In this document: positions 7,905 through 16,087 of the stretch, one piece after another
Layout of the letters: each line of letters begins with the position of its first letter
Numbering within the stretch: the first letter of the stretch is position 1
DNA from: Chloroflexota bacterium
Lineage (GTDB): Bacteria > Chloroflexota > Anaerolineae > Aggregatilineales > Phototrophicaceae
Assembly: GCA_014338005.1 (NCBI GenBank)
Contig: QUBZ01000023.1
Coordinates: forward strand, 1-47,406
DNA: 47,406 nucleotides
Reading direction: 5' to 3'
Translations under genes and position numbers: made by a program
Notes under the pieces: generated by a model
What the model was told of the DNA's origin: nothing
Databases searched by the model: none
Seen by the model: the letters and a program-made list of their open reading frames with translations, nothing else

Positions 7905-8401
7905 TGCCCGGCGCAAACATCCCTGAACGCGCCCCGGTTTACGATCTGCTCGCCGGGGTCGTTTTACAGGCCGGGGCAGCGCAGGCGCTCGCGCTTGCTC
8001 CACAGCCGGGGGTAGAAATTTCTGTCAGCGGCGATTTTTTGATTCAATACGGCGTGCGCTTCCTGGGGAAACCGGAGCGTTATATCGTGCCGGAGTTGGT
8101 CGTGCTGGACTATGGCGATATGCTGGCCGGGGAGGAAGCCTGGAGTTTTCTGTGGCATCGCAGTAATCTGCATCCCCGCGCGGAGGTGGTCGGCTGCCGT
8201 GACGATGGCAGCGAGGACATCGTGTTTTTCCGCAACCTGGATTTAAGTTTGCCCCCACAGGTGTTAGTTCTGTCGTCAACCAGCGCGCTGCTGGCGCGCC
8301 CGACCGCCCTGATCGCGCCGGACACCACCGGGCTGCCTGCCCGCCTCGTGGAATATCTGCCGCGTTACGCTTCCGTCACCGACTGGCTGGCCGGCATGTA
8401 A
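7904..8401 (+). CDS. Hypothetical 165-aa protein
   Basis: I recognise no family. The protein has no signal peptide or membrane segment. It is a mixed alpha/beta sequence with many short hydrophobic strands and ends SVTDWLAGM. Its ATG overlaps the stop of the small membrane protein by one base, so it is translated from the same message and may be its cytoplasmic partner. Length, codon use and continuous frame suggest a real gene. Confidence 0.65.
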   Translation: MPGANIPERAPVYDLLAGVVLQAGAAQALALAPQPGVEISVSGDFLIQYGVRFLGKPERYIVPELVVLDYGDMLAGEEAWSFLWHRSNLHPRAEVVGCRDDGSEDIVFFRNLDLSLPPQVLVLSSTSALLARPTALIAPDTTGLPARLVEYLPRYASVTDWLAGM

Positions 8402-8425
8402 GCAGTGCCGGTTTTCACCAAAGCA

Positions 8426-8434
8426 TGTTATAAT
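8426..8434 (+). promoter_or_regulatory. Extended -10 promoter for the GH16-like gene
   Basis: TGTTATAAT (8426-8434) is an exact extended -10 element (TGn-TATAAT) 35 bp before the start codon. It lacks a good -35 box, as is usual for extended -10 promoters. The same nine-base string occurs before the phosphofructokinase gene (42956-42964). Confidence 0.5.
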
Positions 8435-8468
8435 TATTTCCATATTTTTATATCAGTGAGGGGTAAAA

Positions 8469-11357
8469 ATGTTCACCGAACGGCTTCGTCATATGCCCCG
8501 GCTGTTTATCCCCCTCGCCCTGCTGACCCTCATTCTCTCACTGCCCTTCGCCTCAGCGCAGGATACTCTGCCGCTTACCGCCCCGGCGCTTCTGTCACTG
8601 CTTGATGGTCAGCAAACCGGCAGCGTGTGTCCCACGCTGCAATGGGAGCCGGTCATTAGTGCCGGTTCCTATCTGATACAGATTTCCGACGATCCCGGCT
8701 TCAGCCAGCTCATACAGGAAGCCGAGGTTATCAACGGGGTCAGCTACCGCGCCTTTGAGCTGGCCGACGGCGATTATTACTGGCGCGTGAAAGCCATCGG
8801 CGCGCAGGATGTAACAGGCGAATGGAGCGCCACCTGGCGGTTTACTATTGACGCCACGCGGCAAGATACCGAAACCGGCTACTGCGACCTCAATCCCAAC
8901 CTGCCGACCATCCAGTTTGCCGGCATGACCTGGCGGATTAAAAACGGCGATGGGCTTGCTCCGGGGCCGAACAACTGGTCATCGTCGAATGTCGAAGTAG
9001 ACGCACAGGGACGGCTGCACCTCAAGATCACGAAGGATGATCGCGGCACGCCCGAAACCGAAGATGATGTATGGTACAGTGCCGAGATTTGCAGCGACGA
9101 ATCGCCGACACCGGAAGTCCTGAAATACTTTGCCCAGTACGGCCAGTACCGCTGGTATGTGGACTCGCCGCTGAACGCAAACACGCTTGACCCCAACGCG
9201 GTGCTGGGTATGTTTCTGTACCGGTATCCGCCCAATGAAATTGACATTGAGGTCGCCTGCTGGGGGGACGCAGCCTGTGCCGCCAATAACAACGCGGACA
9301 AAGCGCAGTATGCCGTCCAGCCGTACACCGTATCCGGCAACCTCGTCCGCTTTCCGATTATGCAGGCCGACCCGACCACCCATTATTTCAACTGGCAGCC
9401 GACTTTCATCCAGTTCGGCAGCTTTTACGGCCACAGCCTCGAACCCGCTGCCGGTATCATTCATGAATATCTGTACGCGAACCGGCGCTACATCCCGCGC
9501 AGCACCGGAAATCTTCGCGTGTATATCAATCTGTGGCTTGTTGAGGGCCAGCCGCTCGCCCAGGGTGATGAACTGGAAGTGATTATCAATCACTTCACCA
9601 CCGAGCCGCAGGCCTGGAGCAGCAGCGAAACCACCGCCTGCGCCGAAGACGATAACGTGAATATCCCGCTCAAAGGCGACATCAGCACCTTCGCCAGCCC
9701 GCATCCCGGCGGCTTCGATTATCAGATTGTGGCGACCCACCCCACCTACAGCTACAGCGAAGACACCGGCATACCGGACTTCCGCAACTGCACGCCCGGC
9801 GACCCCGGCGACACACCACCCCCCGGCGTCTGCGCCAACAGCAGCCCGGCCTTCCCGAATGGCAAAATCTGGGATGACGGCGTGAACGTGGTCGAAATCT
9901 GCCAGGAAGACAACTGGTGGCGCACCGGCCAGAGCATGACCGTACAGGTGAACGGCAACCAGGCCAGCGGCCAGCGATTGGTTTTATACCGTAAAATCGC
10001 CGGCGCGGACTCCTGGCCGCAGTACGCTGTGTTATACCAGGACGGCAACCTGCGCCTCAAACCGCACCCACCCCAGGGACGAAACGATACACTGTTCGGC
10101 AGTTCGGTAATCGTCGGCCCCGCGCCGGAAAATGACCGCCCCTACGTGGACATCACCGGCGTAACTTTCGACCCGGCGGCGCAGTGTCTGGACCTGACCT
10201 ACGCCGGCGGCGAAACGGCTCATATCTGCCTGATCGTCAACCGCTCTCACGCCGCTGCCCTGGTGGATGCTGATTACAACTCGTTCGACTCGCCCGCGCG
10301 CGCGGCTTTCGTGCCGTTCGCCACCTTCCGCTCGATGTGGGTCAGCGATGCCAACGCCGACGCCTCGCGCCTTCAAGCGCCGCAGGGTGATTACTCGATC
10401 TACAGCCCGAAAAAGTGGGAAGTATTATACGGTCCCTGGTGGAAGTTCTACCGCAAGACTCGCAGCGTTCACAACACCTCCGCCCCGGATATTCTGGTCG
10501 AAGTATTCGAGGTCGCCGGTATCGCCCCGCCCTATCCACCCCGCCTCACCCTGCCCTGCGGAGACATCAGCGACCCAACCCCCACCTTCCTGTGGGAGCC
10601 GGTGCCAACCGCGACCGGATATATCATCGAAGCCGACGACGACTCGCGCTTCCGCAGCCCCGCCTTTACCGAAACCATCTCCACCGCTGAATTTACCCCG
10701 GTAACGCCGCTGGACGAAGGACGCTACTACTGGCACGTCAAAGCCATCAACGACGCCGGGGAAACGGTCTACAGCCGGTCATTAAACTTTACGCTCGATT
10801 CGGTCGCGCCGGCTGCCGCCCCCACGCTGCTCAAGCCGCTGGATGGCTCGACGATCAGCACGACCGACCGGCCTGCTTTTAGCTGGACGCGCCTCAGCGA
10901 CGCGACCTGCTACGAAATCCAACTGGATACCGTCAACCCGCCCGCCGCGCCGCCGGTGGAAGCCTGCCGGACGAGTTATACACCGCCTGGCCCGCTGCTG
11001 CCCACCACCTATTTCTGGCGCGTTCGCGGCACAGACAAAGCCGGTAACGTTGGCCCATGGAGCGGCATCTGGTCGCTGACGCTGGACTCCGTGCGGAGCG
11101 CACGTCTTATCCAGGATCGGTTCGACACCAGCACGCCGCTGCTGACCTGGGGAGGCATCACCTGGGCGGTCGCCTATCAGGTGGTCGTGGATGATGACCC
11201 CGGTTTTCGCAGCCCGGAGATGAACGTCATCACCTACGGCCCCGAAGTCCAGACGCCCGAACTGGCCGATGGCATCTGGTACTGGCGGGTGCGCGCGCGG
11301 CGCGATAACCTGACCTGGGCATCCTGGAGCAGCGACAGTTTCGTGATTGACCGGTAG
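8469..11357 (+). CDS. Secreted multidomain protein with GH16-like domain and fibronectin-III-like repeats
   Basis: This 962-aa exported protein begins with a signal peptide (hydrophobic core in LFIPLALLTLILSLPF, cleavage after ASA near residue 27). A first fibronectin-like module covers about 45-130 (PTLQWEP ... YYWRVKA). A concanavalin-like jelly-roll region, about 145-385, carries NEIDIEV at residues 256-262. EIDIE is the ExDxE catalytic signature of glycoside hydrolase family 16 (nucleophile and acid/base glutamates). A Cys-containing middle region follows. The C-terminus has three more fibronectin-like modules from about residue 690, each with a WEP/WTR strand and YYWHV/YFWRV/WYWRV strand. 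Beta-glucan or other polysaccharide hydrolysis at the cell surface is inferred. The ATG has GAGGGG six bases upstream. A hairpin with T-tract follows the gene. Confidence 0.75.
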   Translation: MFTERLRHMPRLFIPLALLTLILSLPFASAQDTLPLTAPALLSLLDGQQTGSVCPTLQWEPVISAGSYLIQISDDPGFSQLIQEAEVINGVSYRAFELADGDYYWRVKAIGAQDVTGEWSATWRFTIDATRQDTETGYCDLNPNLPTIQFAGMTWRIKNGDGLAPGPNNWSSSNVEVDAQGRLHLKITKDDRGTPETEDDVWYSAEICSDESPTPEVLKYFAQYGQYRWYVDSPLNANTLDPNAVLGMFLYRYPPNEIDIEVACWGDAACAANNNADKAQYAVQPYTVSGNLVRFPIMQADPTTHYFNWQPTFIQFGSFYGHSLEPAAGIIHEYLYANRRYIPRSTGNLRVYINLWLVEGQPLAQGDELEVIINHFTTEPQAWSSSETTACAEDDNVNIPLKGDISTFASPHPGGFDYQIVATHPTYSYSEDTGIPDFRNCTPGDPGDTPPPGVCANSSPAFPNGKIWDDGVNVVEICQEDNWWRTGQSMTVQVNGNQASGQRLVLYRKIAGADSWPQYAVLYQDGNLRLKPHPPQGRNDTLFGSSVIVGPAPENDRPYVDITGVTFDPAAQCLDLTYAGGETAHICLIVNRSHAAALVDADYNSFDSPARAAFVPFATFRSMWVSDANADASRLQAPQGDYSIYSPKKWEVLYGPWWKFYRKTRSVHNTSAPDILVEVFEVAGIAPPYPPRLTLPCGDISDPTPTFLWEPVPTATGYIIEADDDSRFRSPAFTETISTAEFTPVTPLDEGRYYWHVKAINDAGETVYSRSLNFTLDSVAPAAAPTLLKPLDGSTISTTDRPAFSWTRLSDATCYEIQLDTVNPPAAPPVEACRTSYTPPGPLLPTTYFWRVRGTDKAGNVGPWSGIWSLTLDSVRSARLIQDRFDTSTPLLTWGGITWAVAYQVVVDDDPGFRSPEMNVITYGPEVQTPELADGIWYWRVRARRDNLTWASWSSDSFVIDR

Positions 11358-11374
11358 CCCCAGCCCGCTATAAT
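11347..11374 (+). promoter_or_regulatory. Sigma70-type promoter, probably for era
   Basis: TTGACC (11347-11352), a 16-bp spacer and TATAAT (11369-11374) form a near-consensus promoter lying across the end of the GH16-like gene. Transcription would begin near 11381, at the foot of the hairpin at 11384-11411, so the era message would start with that stem-loop. Confidence 0.6.
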
Positions 11375-11383
11375 GCAATTTTC

Positions 11384-11419
11384 ACCGGCACGGTTAGCAG
11401 CCTGTGCCGGTAAGTTTTT
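11384..11419 (+). terminator. Rho-independent terminator after the GH16-like gene
   Basis: An 8-bp perfect stem (ACCGGCAC / GTGCCGGT) with a 12-nt loop is followed three bases later by TTTTT. It sits immediately downstream of the 962-aa gene and upstream of era. Confidence 0.7.
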
Positions 11420-11454
11420 GTGAATGGATTGTACGGAGCGCGTTCTCGAACCCC

Positions 11455-12396
11455 ATGAATGATCTTGACACCGTTTTTGATGACAGCTGGCCGGAAGACC
11501 ATCGCTCCGGCGTGGTGGCCGTTGTAGGCCGCCCCAACGTCGGCAAGTCCACGCTCATTAACCGCATCCTGCGGCAGAAAATCGCCATCGTCACACCCAA
11601 ACCGCAGACCACCCGCCGCCAGCAGTTGGGCATCTATACCGAAGAACACGGCCAGATTCTTTTTACCGATACGCCCGGCCTGCACAGGCCGCATCACAAA
11701 CTGGGCGAATACATGGTGCTGGCGGCGGAAGAAGCCCTCAAGGATGCCGATTTGATTTTGTGGGTACTGGATGTTTCGGTGGAACCGCAGGAAGGCGACC
11801 GGCACATCGCGGAAACCGTCAGCCGGCTGCGCGGCGAAACGCCGGTTTTCCTGGCGCTCAACAAGGCCGATCTGCTGGACTCCGCCCGCCGCCAGGCCCA
11901 CGTTGATGCTTATACGGCGCTCATCCCGCACGAGCAGGCCGCCCTCGTCAGCGCCCTGGAAGGCAGCGGCGTAGATGAGATGGTGAACGACATCCTCCGG
12001 CGGCTGCCGCTCGGCCCGCGTTATTTCCCTGCCGACCAGGTGAGCGAAGTCAACCAGCGTTTTGTCGCCGCCGAAGTCATCCGGGAAAAAATCATCCTCA
12101 ACACCGAGGAAGAAATCCCCTACTCCGTCGCGGTCGAAGTGGACGAGTTTAAGGAACGCTCCGAACGGTTATCTTATATCAACGCCATTATCTATGTCGA
12201 ACGCGATACACAAAAAGGCATCATCATCGGCAAAGGCGGCGAGATGATTAAACGCATCGGCTCGCAGGCCCGCGCCGAGTTAGCCGATATACTCAGCACG
12301 CAGATTTACCTCGATCTGCATGTGAAAGTCCTCAAAAACTGGCGCAGCGACGAGGCTTTAATGCGACGCCTGGGCTACCGCCTGCCGAAGGAGTGA
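11455..12396 (+). CDS. era: GTPase Era
   Basis: Era is an essential Ras-like GTPase that binds the 3' end of 16S rRNA and checks 30S assembly. The protein is 313 aa. G1 is GRPNVGKST near residue 25, the switch-I region is TPKPQTTRR, G3 is DTPG, G4 is NKAD near residue 138, and G5 is in LVSALEGSG. The C-terminal KH domain has the RNA-binding loop IIGKGGEMIKRIG near residue 260. The frame is open upstream to a GTG at 11404, but that lies inside the terminator hairpin. The ATG at 11455 gives the usual short N-terminus. It converges on ribF with 6 bp between the stops. Confidence 0.95.
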   Translation: MNDLDTVFDDSWPEDHRSGVVAVVGRPNVGKSTLINRILRQKIAIVTPKPQTTRRQQLGIYTEEHGQILFTDTPGLHRPHHKLGEYMVLAAEEALKDADLILWVLDVSVEPQEGDRHIAETVSRLRGETPVFLALNKADLLDSARRQAHVDAYTALIPHEQAALVSALEGSGVDEMVNDILRRLPLGPRYFPADQVSEVNQRFVAAEVIREKIILNTEEEIPYSVAVEVDEFKERSERLSYINAIIYVERDTQKGIIIGKGGEMIKRIGSQARAELADILSTQIYLDLHVKVLKNWRSDEALMRRLGYRLPKE

Positions 12397-12402
12397 CCAC
12401 AC

Positions 12403-13332
12403 TCAGGGCAGCGTTTGGAGGTAGACCCGCGTTTCATCCACATCGCGGGCAATCTGTTCGATCAAGGCCTGAATACTGTTGAACTTGGCTTCCGGGCGCA
12501 GCAGCTTTTCAAACGAAATTTCGATCTGCTGGCCGTAAATATCGCGGTCGAAATCCAGCAGATACGGTTCGACGGTGACATCGGTCGCCCCTTCAAACGT
12601 GGGGCGAATGCCGACGTTGGTCGCCGCCATAAACCGCTGGCCGTCCACCCATGCCCAGCCGGCGTAGATGCCGTTGGCCGGAATCACCTGCTCGTCCCAC
12701 ACGTTCATATTCGCGGTTGGGAAGCCAATCTGCCGCCCGCGCCCTTCGCCATGTATCACTTCCCCGACCAGGGAATAGGCGCGCCCCAGCCATTTGCGCG
12801 CTTTTTCGACTTCCCCGGACATCACGGCCCGGCGAATGGCCGAACTGCTGATCTTTTCGCCGTCATTCGCCACCAGATCAATTTCCCGGACGGCAAAACC
12901 CTTTTGCTGACCCTGCGTTTTCAGGAAGGCCAGATTACCTTCTCGTTTGTATCCCATCGCAAAATCCGCGCCCACCCACAGCGCGTTCAGCCGCAGGTTC
13001 TTCAGCAGCACATCCACGAAGTCCGCCGCGCGCACCTGACTGGCTTCCCGGCTGAAGGGGTAGGTGATGACATAATCCACGCCCAGCTGCAGCAGCAGAT
13101 CGGCCTTTTGCTGCGGCGTGGTCAGGTAATAACGCCCCTGCAAGCCGCGCAGCACTACATCAGGATGCGGAAAAAAGGTGACGACCACCGCCAGTTGGTC
13201 GGCGGCGTGGGCTTCTGCCGCCAGCCGCCGGATTAAATGTTGGTGTCCGGCATGAACGCCGTCAAACACGCCAATCGTCACGAAAGAAGGGCGATCTAAA
13301 GCGGCTGCGTCGAGCGTGTACAAGCGTTCCAT
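12403..13332 (-). CDS. ribF: Bifunctional riboflavin kinase / FAD synthetase
   Basis: The protein (309 aa) phosphorylates riboflavin to FMN and adenylylates FMN to FAD. The N-terminal nucleotidyltransferase domain shows TIGVFDGVHAGHQ near residue 20 (HxGH-type loop) and the ISSSAIR motif near residue 165. The C-terminal riboflavin kinase domain begins near residue 185 with GEGRGRQIGFPTAN. The length is usual. It is the last gene of the nusA-infB cluster, 56 bp after truB, where ribF is often found in bacteria. Confidence 0.95.
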   Translation of the reverse strand: MERLYTLDAAALDRPSFVTIGVFDGVHAGHQHLIRRLAAEAHAADQLAVVVTFFPHPDVVLRGLQGRYYLTTPQQKADLLLQLGVDYVITYPFSREASQVRAADFVDVLLKNLRLNALWVGADFAMGYKREGNLAFLKTQGQQKGFAVREIDLVANDGEKISSSAIRRAVMSGEVEKARKWLGRAYSLVGEVIHGEGRGRQIGFPTANMNVWDEQVIPANGIYAGWAWVDGQRFMAATNVGIRPTFEGATDVTVEPYLLDFDRDIYGQQIEISFEKLLRPEAKFNSIQALIEQIARDVDETRVYLQTLP

Positions 13333-13388
13333 AAACAGTCTCTTAGGATTTGAGCCTCACGTTAAAGACGCGCTGACGCGCGCCTGTC

Positions 13389-14258
13389 CTACAAGAATAC
13401 CTTACGTGGTCGCCACAAGCCACCGTCTTTTTGAACGGCGGCGGCCAGGCTGCCATCCGGCCCGTAGGCAAAAGCAAAATCCCCCGCGATTGGCTCCGAC
13501 GACGACACGGCGCGGCCATGCCGGATGTGTTCTAATTGCGCCTCATCCAGCCGGACGGAAGGCCAACCGGCCAGCGCCTCCTGAGGCGAAATCAGCCTCC
13601 GCTGCCAGTCGGTCGAATCCAGCAGCGTTTCCAGCGTCAAGGATTTTTCCAGCGTAAATACACCGCTGGCGGTGCGCGTTAGCCCGGCCAGGTGCGCGCC
13701 AACACCCAAAACCTCGCCCAGATCATAAACCAGGCTGCGGATATAAGTCCCGGCGCTGCACGTCACATCCAGCGTAAAAAACGGCGGCGACCAGTCGGTA
13801 AACACCAGCGTTTCGATCCGCACCGTCCGCGCGGCGCGTTCGACTTCCTGCCCCGCGCGCGCCAGCTCGTACAGCTTGCGCCCGCCCTGTTTGACGGCGC
13901 TGTACATCGGCGGAATTTGCGCGATCTCGCCCAAGAAGGCCGGCAGCACCCGTTCCACGTCCTCACGCTGAACAGCAGCCGCATCCCGCTCTTGCAAAAC
14001 TCGCCCTTCAGCGTCGTAAGTATCGGTTATTATGCCCAGCCGCACCCGCGCCCGGTAACATTTGACGGATGCCATCACGTACTCGCTCAAACGGGTGGCG
14101 CTGCCCAGGCACAACACCAGAACGCCGTCCGCCAGCGGGTCAAGCGTGCCGGCGTGGCCGATTTTTTTAATACCCAGACCGCGCCGCAACCTGGCGACGA
14201 CATCATGGCTGGTTAACCCCGGCGGTTTGTTGATATTGAGAAAACCGGATACGATCAT
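13389..14258 (-). CDS. truB: tRNA pseudouridine(55) synthase TruB
   Basis: TruB makes the universal pseudouridine 55 in the T-loop of tRNAs. The 289-aa protein has the N-terminal GFLNINKPPGLTSHD and the catalytic-aspartate motif GHAGTLDPLADGVL near residue 40. Further on are the RVRLGIITDTYDAEG segment and the YELARAGQEVER region. A small C-terminal domain follows. It starts 5 bp after the DsrE-like gene and precedes ribF, so it is part of the nusA-infB operon. Confidence 0.96.
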   Translation of the reverse strand: MIVSGFLNINKPPGLTSHDVVARLRRGLGIKKIGHAGTLDPLADGVLVLCLGSATRLSEYVMASVKCYRARVRLGIITDTYDAEGRVLQERDAAAVQREDVERVLPAFLGEIAQIPPMYSAVKQGGRKLYELARAGQEVERAARTVRIETLVFTDWSPPFFTLDVTCSAGTYIRSLVYDLGEVLGVGAHLAGLTRTASGVFTLEKSLTLETLLDSTDWQRRLISPQEALAGWPSVRLDEAQLEHIRHGRAVSSSEPIAGDFAFAYGPDGSLAAAVQKDGGLWRPRKVFL

Positions 14259-14263
14259 TTTTT

Positions 14264-14620
14264 CTACAGGGTAATCACTTTATCGGCGCGCATCTGCGCT
14301 TCCAGGATATCGTGCATCCCGCCGATGATGCCCACCCGAACTTTTTCACGTAAATCAAAGTAGCTCAAACAGGTGCTGCATACAATCAAATAAACGCCTT
14401 TTTCGCTCAACTGCCTCAACAGCTCTAGCACCGGCGAATCCTCAAGCACCATCTTGACGCCGTCGGCATAAAAACAAACTGCCGTCGGGAGATGTTCATT
14501 GTCTAACAGCATGTGCAGATAGGTATTTAAGAGTTTGTGCTGAAGCTCGCGGTCAGCGTGTCCCATACCCTCGTTGTTGACTATAATCACATAAGAAGTC
14601 CGGTTATCGTCCAGAGACAT
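14264..14620 (-). CDS. DsrE/YedF-like sulfur-relay family protein
   Basis: This 118-aa cytoplasmic protein resembles the C-terminal DsrE-like domain of YedF. It has VIIVNNEGMGHAD near residue 12, a FYADGVKMVLEDSPV segment, the cysteine motif VCSTCLSYF near residue 83, and GIIGGMHDILE near residue 97. The N-terminal TusA/SirA-like domain of full YedF is absent. The two cysteines could carry persulfide, but the substrate is unknown. I start at ATG 14620, preceded by AAAGGAG nine bases upstream. The open frame extends 33 codons further across a hairpin and is not convincing there. It sits between nrnA and truB, an unusual insertion in the nusA-infB cluster. Confidence 0.8.
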   Translation of the reverse strand: MSLDDNRTSYVIIVNNEGMGHADRELQHKLLNTYLHMLLDNEHLPTAVCFYADGVKMVLEDSPVLELLRQLSEKGVYLIVCSTCLSYFDLREKVRVGIIGGMHDILEAQMRADKVITL

Positions 14621-14646
14621 TCGGCTAAACTCCTTTATGCCAGTAT

Positions 14647-14682
14647 AAAACAGGGGCGACTCTACGCCGCCCCCGCTGTTTT
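14647..14682 (-). terminator. Hairpin between nrnA and the DsrE-like gene
   Basis: AAAACAG pairs with CTGTTTT and an inner GGGCG pairs with CGCCC, with a small bulge. On the minus strand the stem is followed by a short T-rich run. It may partly terminate the nusA-infB transcript before the DsrE-truB-ribF part. Confidence 0.5.
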
Positions 14683-14708
14683 GTCTATAGGCAGTTCCGA
14701 CAGCCGGC

Positions 14709-15674
14709 CTACCGCACAACCCCCGCCAGCAGCGGCATCACCCGTGCAGCGGCAGCCTCCAGCGGGCCGGGGATGGTTGCCCCGGAAGCCTGTGCATGGC
14801 CGCCGCCGCCCAGTTCAAGTGCCACCTGCCCGATGTCAAAACCGGGCTTGCTGCGAAGGCTGATCTCGACCGCGCCATCGGGTTTTTGTTTGAACACGAC
14901 AGCTATTTTAGCATCCTCGACGCTGGCAAGCAGGCTTACCAGGCCACCGTCGGTGACATCTTTAATGCCCGCTGCCGCCAGATCGTCCTGGGTAATCCAT
15001 GCCGAAATAATACCGTCGTCCAGCCGAACCGAAGGTAAAACGCGCTTCCACAGTTCAATCGAACTGTAAGGTTTGGCGACTAATGCGCGGGCGGTAACTT
15101 CGGCCAGGGGCGCGCCGGCTGCCATCAACGCTTGCACGATGCTAAACGTTTCGGCGGTAACGTTCTGGGTGCGAAAACCCATCGTATCGGTCACAAGGCC
15201 GGCCAGCAAAGCAGTCGCCACCGGCTGCGAAATCGGATGCTGCATCTCGACCAGCCACCGGTAAACAATCTCGGTCGCCGAGACGGCTTCCGGCATAACC
15301 AGGAAAATATCGCCAAAATCGGTATTGGTCAGGTGATGATCCAGGTTAATAACCAGCCGGGAACGCGCGCGCCCAAACGCGCCGCACGCCCCGGTGCGTT
15401 CTTCGTCGCTGGCGTCTACCGAAACCATAACATCCCAGCGGCCCTGTTTGAGTTTATCGCGTACCGTTTTCGCCCCCGGCAGGAACTTCAAAAATTCCGG
15501 CACGCCGCCGTCCACCGCAGCGGCTACTTTTTTGCCGCGTTCCCGCAGCGCCACCGCCAGCCCCAGCAGCGAGCCAATCGCATCTCCGTCCGGGCTGACG
15601 TGCGTCACAACCAGAATCGAAGCAGCCTGTTCAACCGCTGTAACGGCCTCTTTCCATTGGGTGCGGGCCGTCAT
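14709..15674 (-). CDS. nrnA: DHH-family oligoribonuclease / pAp phosphatase NrnA
   Basis: NrnA degrades nano-RNAs and dephosphorylates 3',5'-phosphoadenosine. The 321-aa protein has the DHH-superfamily motif I in THVSPDGDAIGSLLGL near residue 30, motif II in SVDASDEER, the DHH motif in NLDHHLTN near residue 112, and the C-terminal DHHA1 glycine-rich motif GGGGHAQASGATI near residue 290. Its start overlaps the rbfA stop by 4 bp. The rbfA-nrnA pairing is common in Gram-positive-type nusA-infB clusters. Confidence 0.93.
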   Translation of the reverse strand: MTARTQWKEAVTAVEQAASILVVTHVSPDGDAIGSLLGLAVALRERGKKVAAAVDGGVPEFLKFLPGAKTVRDKLKQGRWDVMVSVDASDEERTGACGAFGRARSRLVINLDHHLTNTDFGDIFLVMPEAVSATEIVYRWLVEMQHPISQPVATALLAGLVTDTMGFRTQNVTAETFSIVQALMAAGAPLAEVTARALVAKPYSSIELWKRVLPSVRLDDGIISAWITQDDLAAAGIKDVTDGGLVSLLASVEDAKIAVVFKQKPDGAVEISLRSKPGFDIGQVALELGGGGHAQASGATIPGPLEAAAARVMPLLAGVVR

Positions 15675-16033
15675 GTCGAACTTTTGTCCTCCGGCGGGAT
15701 GTCCAGCGACTCGATCAGCCGGTTCAGCCGCTCACCGCGTTCGAGCGTCACATCCCAGTGAAAGATCAGATCAGGGGCAGACCGCAGCCGCACCCGTTTC
15801 GCCACCTCGCGCCGCACAAAACCTTTCGCGTGTTTCAACCCGGCCATCACCTCGTCCTGCCGCCCTTCATCTCCCAGCGCATTAACGTAAACATGCGCCA
15901 TCGTCAGCTCCGGGTCCAGCTTAACTTCGGTCACAGTCAGGTTTTGCAGCCGGGGGTCGGCAATCTCGCGCAGCAGCAGCTCGCTGAGTATTTCCTGGAT
16001 ACGCTCCGCTACCCGGTCCTGTTTAATAGACAT
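15671..16033 (-). CDS. rbfA: Ribosome-binding factor A
   Basis: RbfA is a 30S maturation and cold-adaptation factor with a single KH-like domain. The 120-aa protein shows the family pattern: QDRVAERIQEILSELLLREI at the N-terminus, DPRLQNLTVTEVKLDPELTMAHVYVN in the middle, and the RSAPDLIFHWD strand near residue 85. AAAGGAGAT lies seven bases before the ATG. It follows infB with a 54-bp gap and is fused by a 4-bp overlap to nrnA. Confidence 0.95.
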   Translation of the reverse strand: MSIKQDRVAERIQEILSELLLREIADPRLQNLTVTEVKLDPELTMAHVYVNALGDEGRQDEVMAGLKHAKGFVRREVAKRVRLRSAPDLIFHWDVTLERGERLNRLIESLDIPPEDKSST

Positions 16034-16087
16034 GCGGACATCTCCTTTCGTTTCGACACAGGCTGCCTACCGGCCAAACCTGCCCGC

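Noticed and set aside
11404..11454. GTG start of era at 11404
   Set aside because: It lies inside the right arm of a terminator hairpin, and the added residues do not resemble Era N-termini.
14621..14719. N-terminal 33-codon extension of the DsrE-like protein
   Set aside because: It runs through a hairpin and into nrnA, while a strong AAAGGAG site marks the ATG at 14620.
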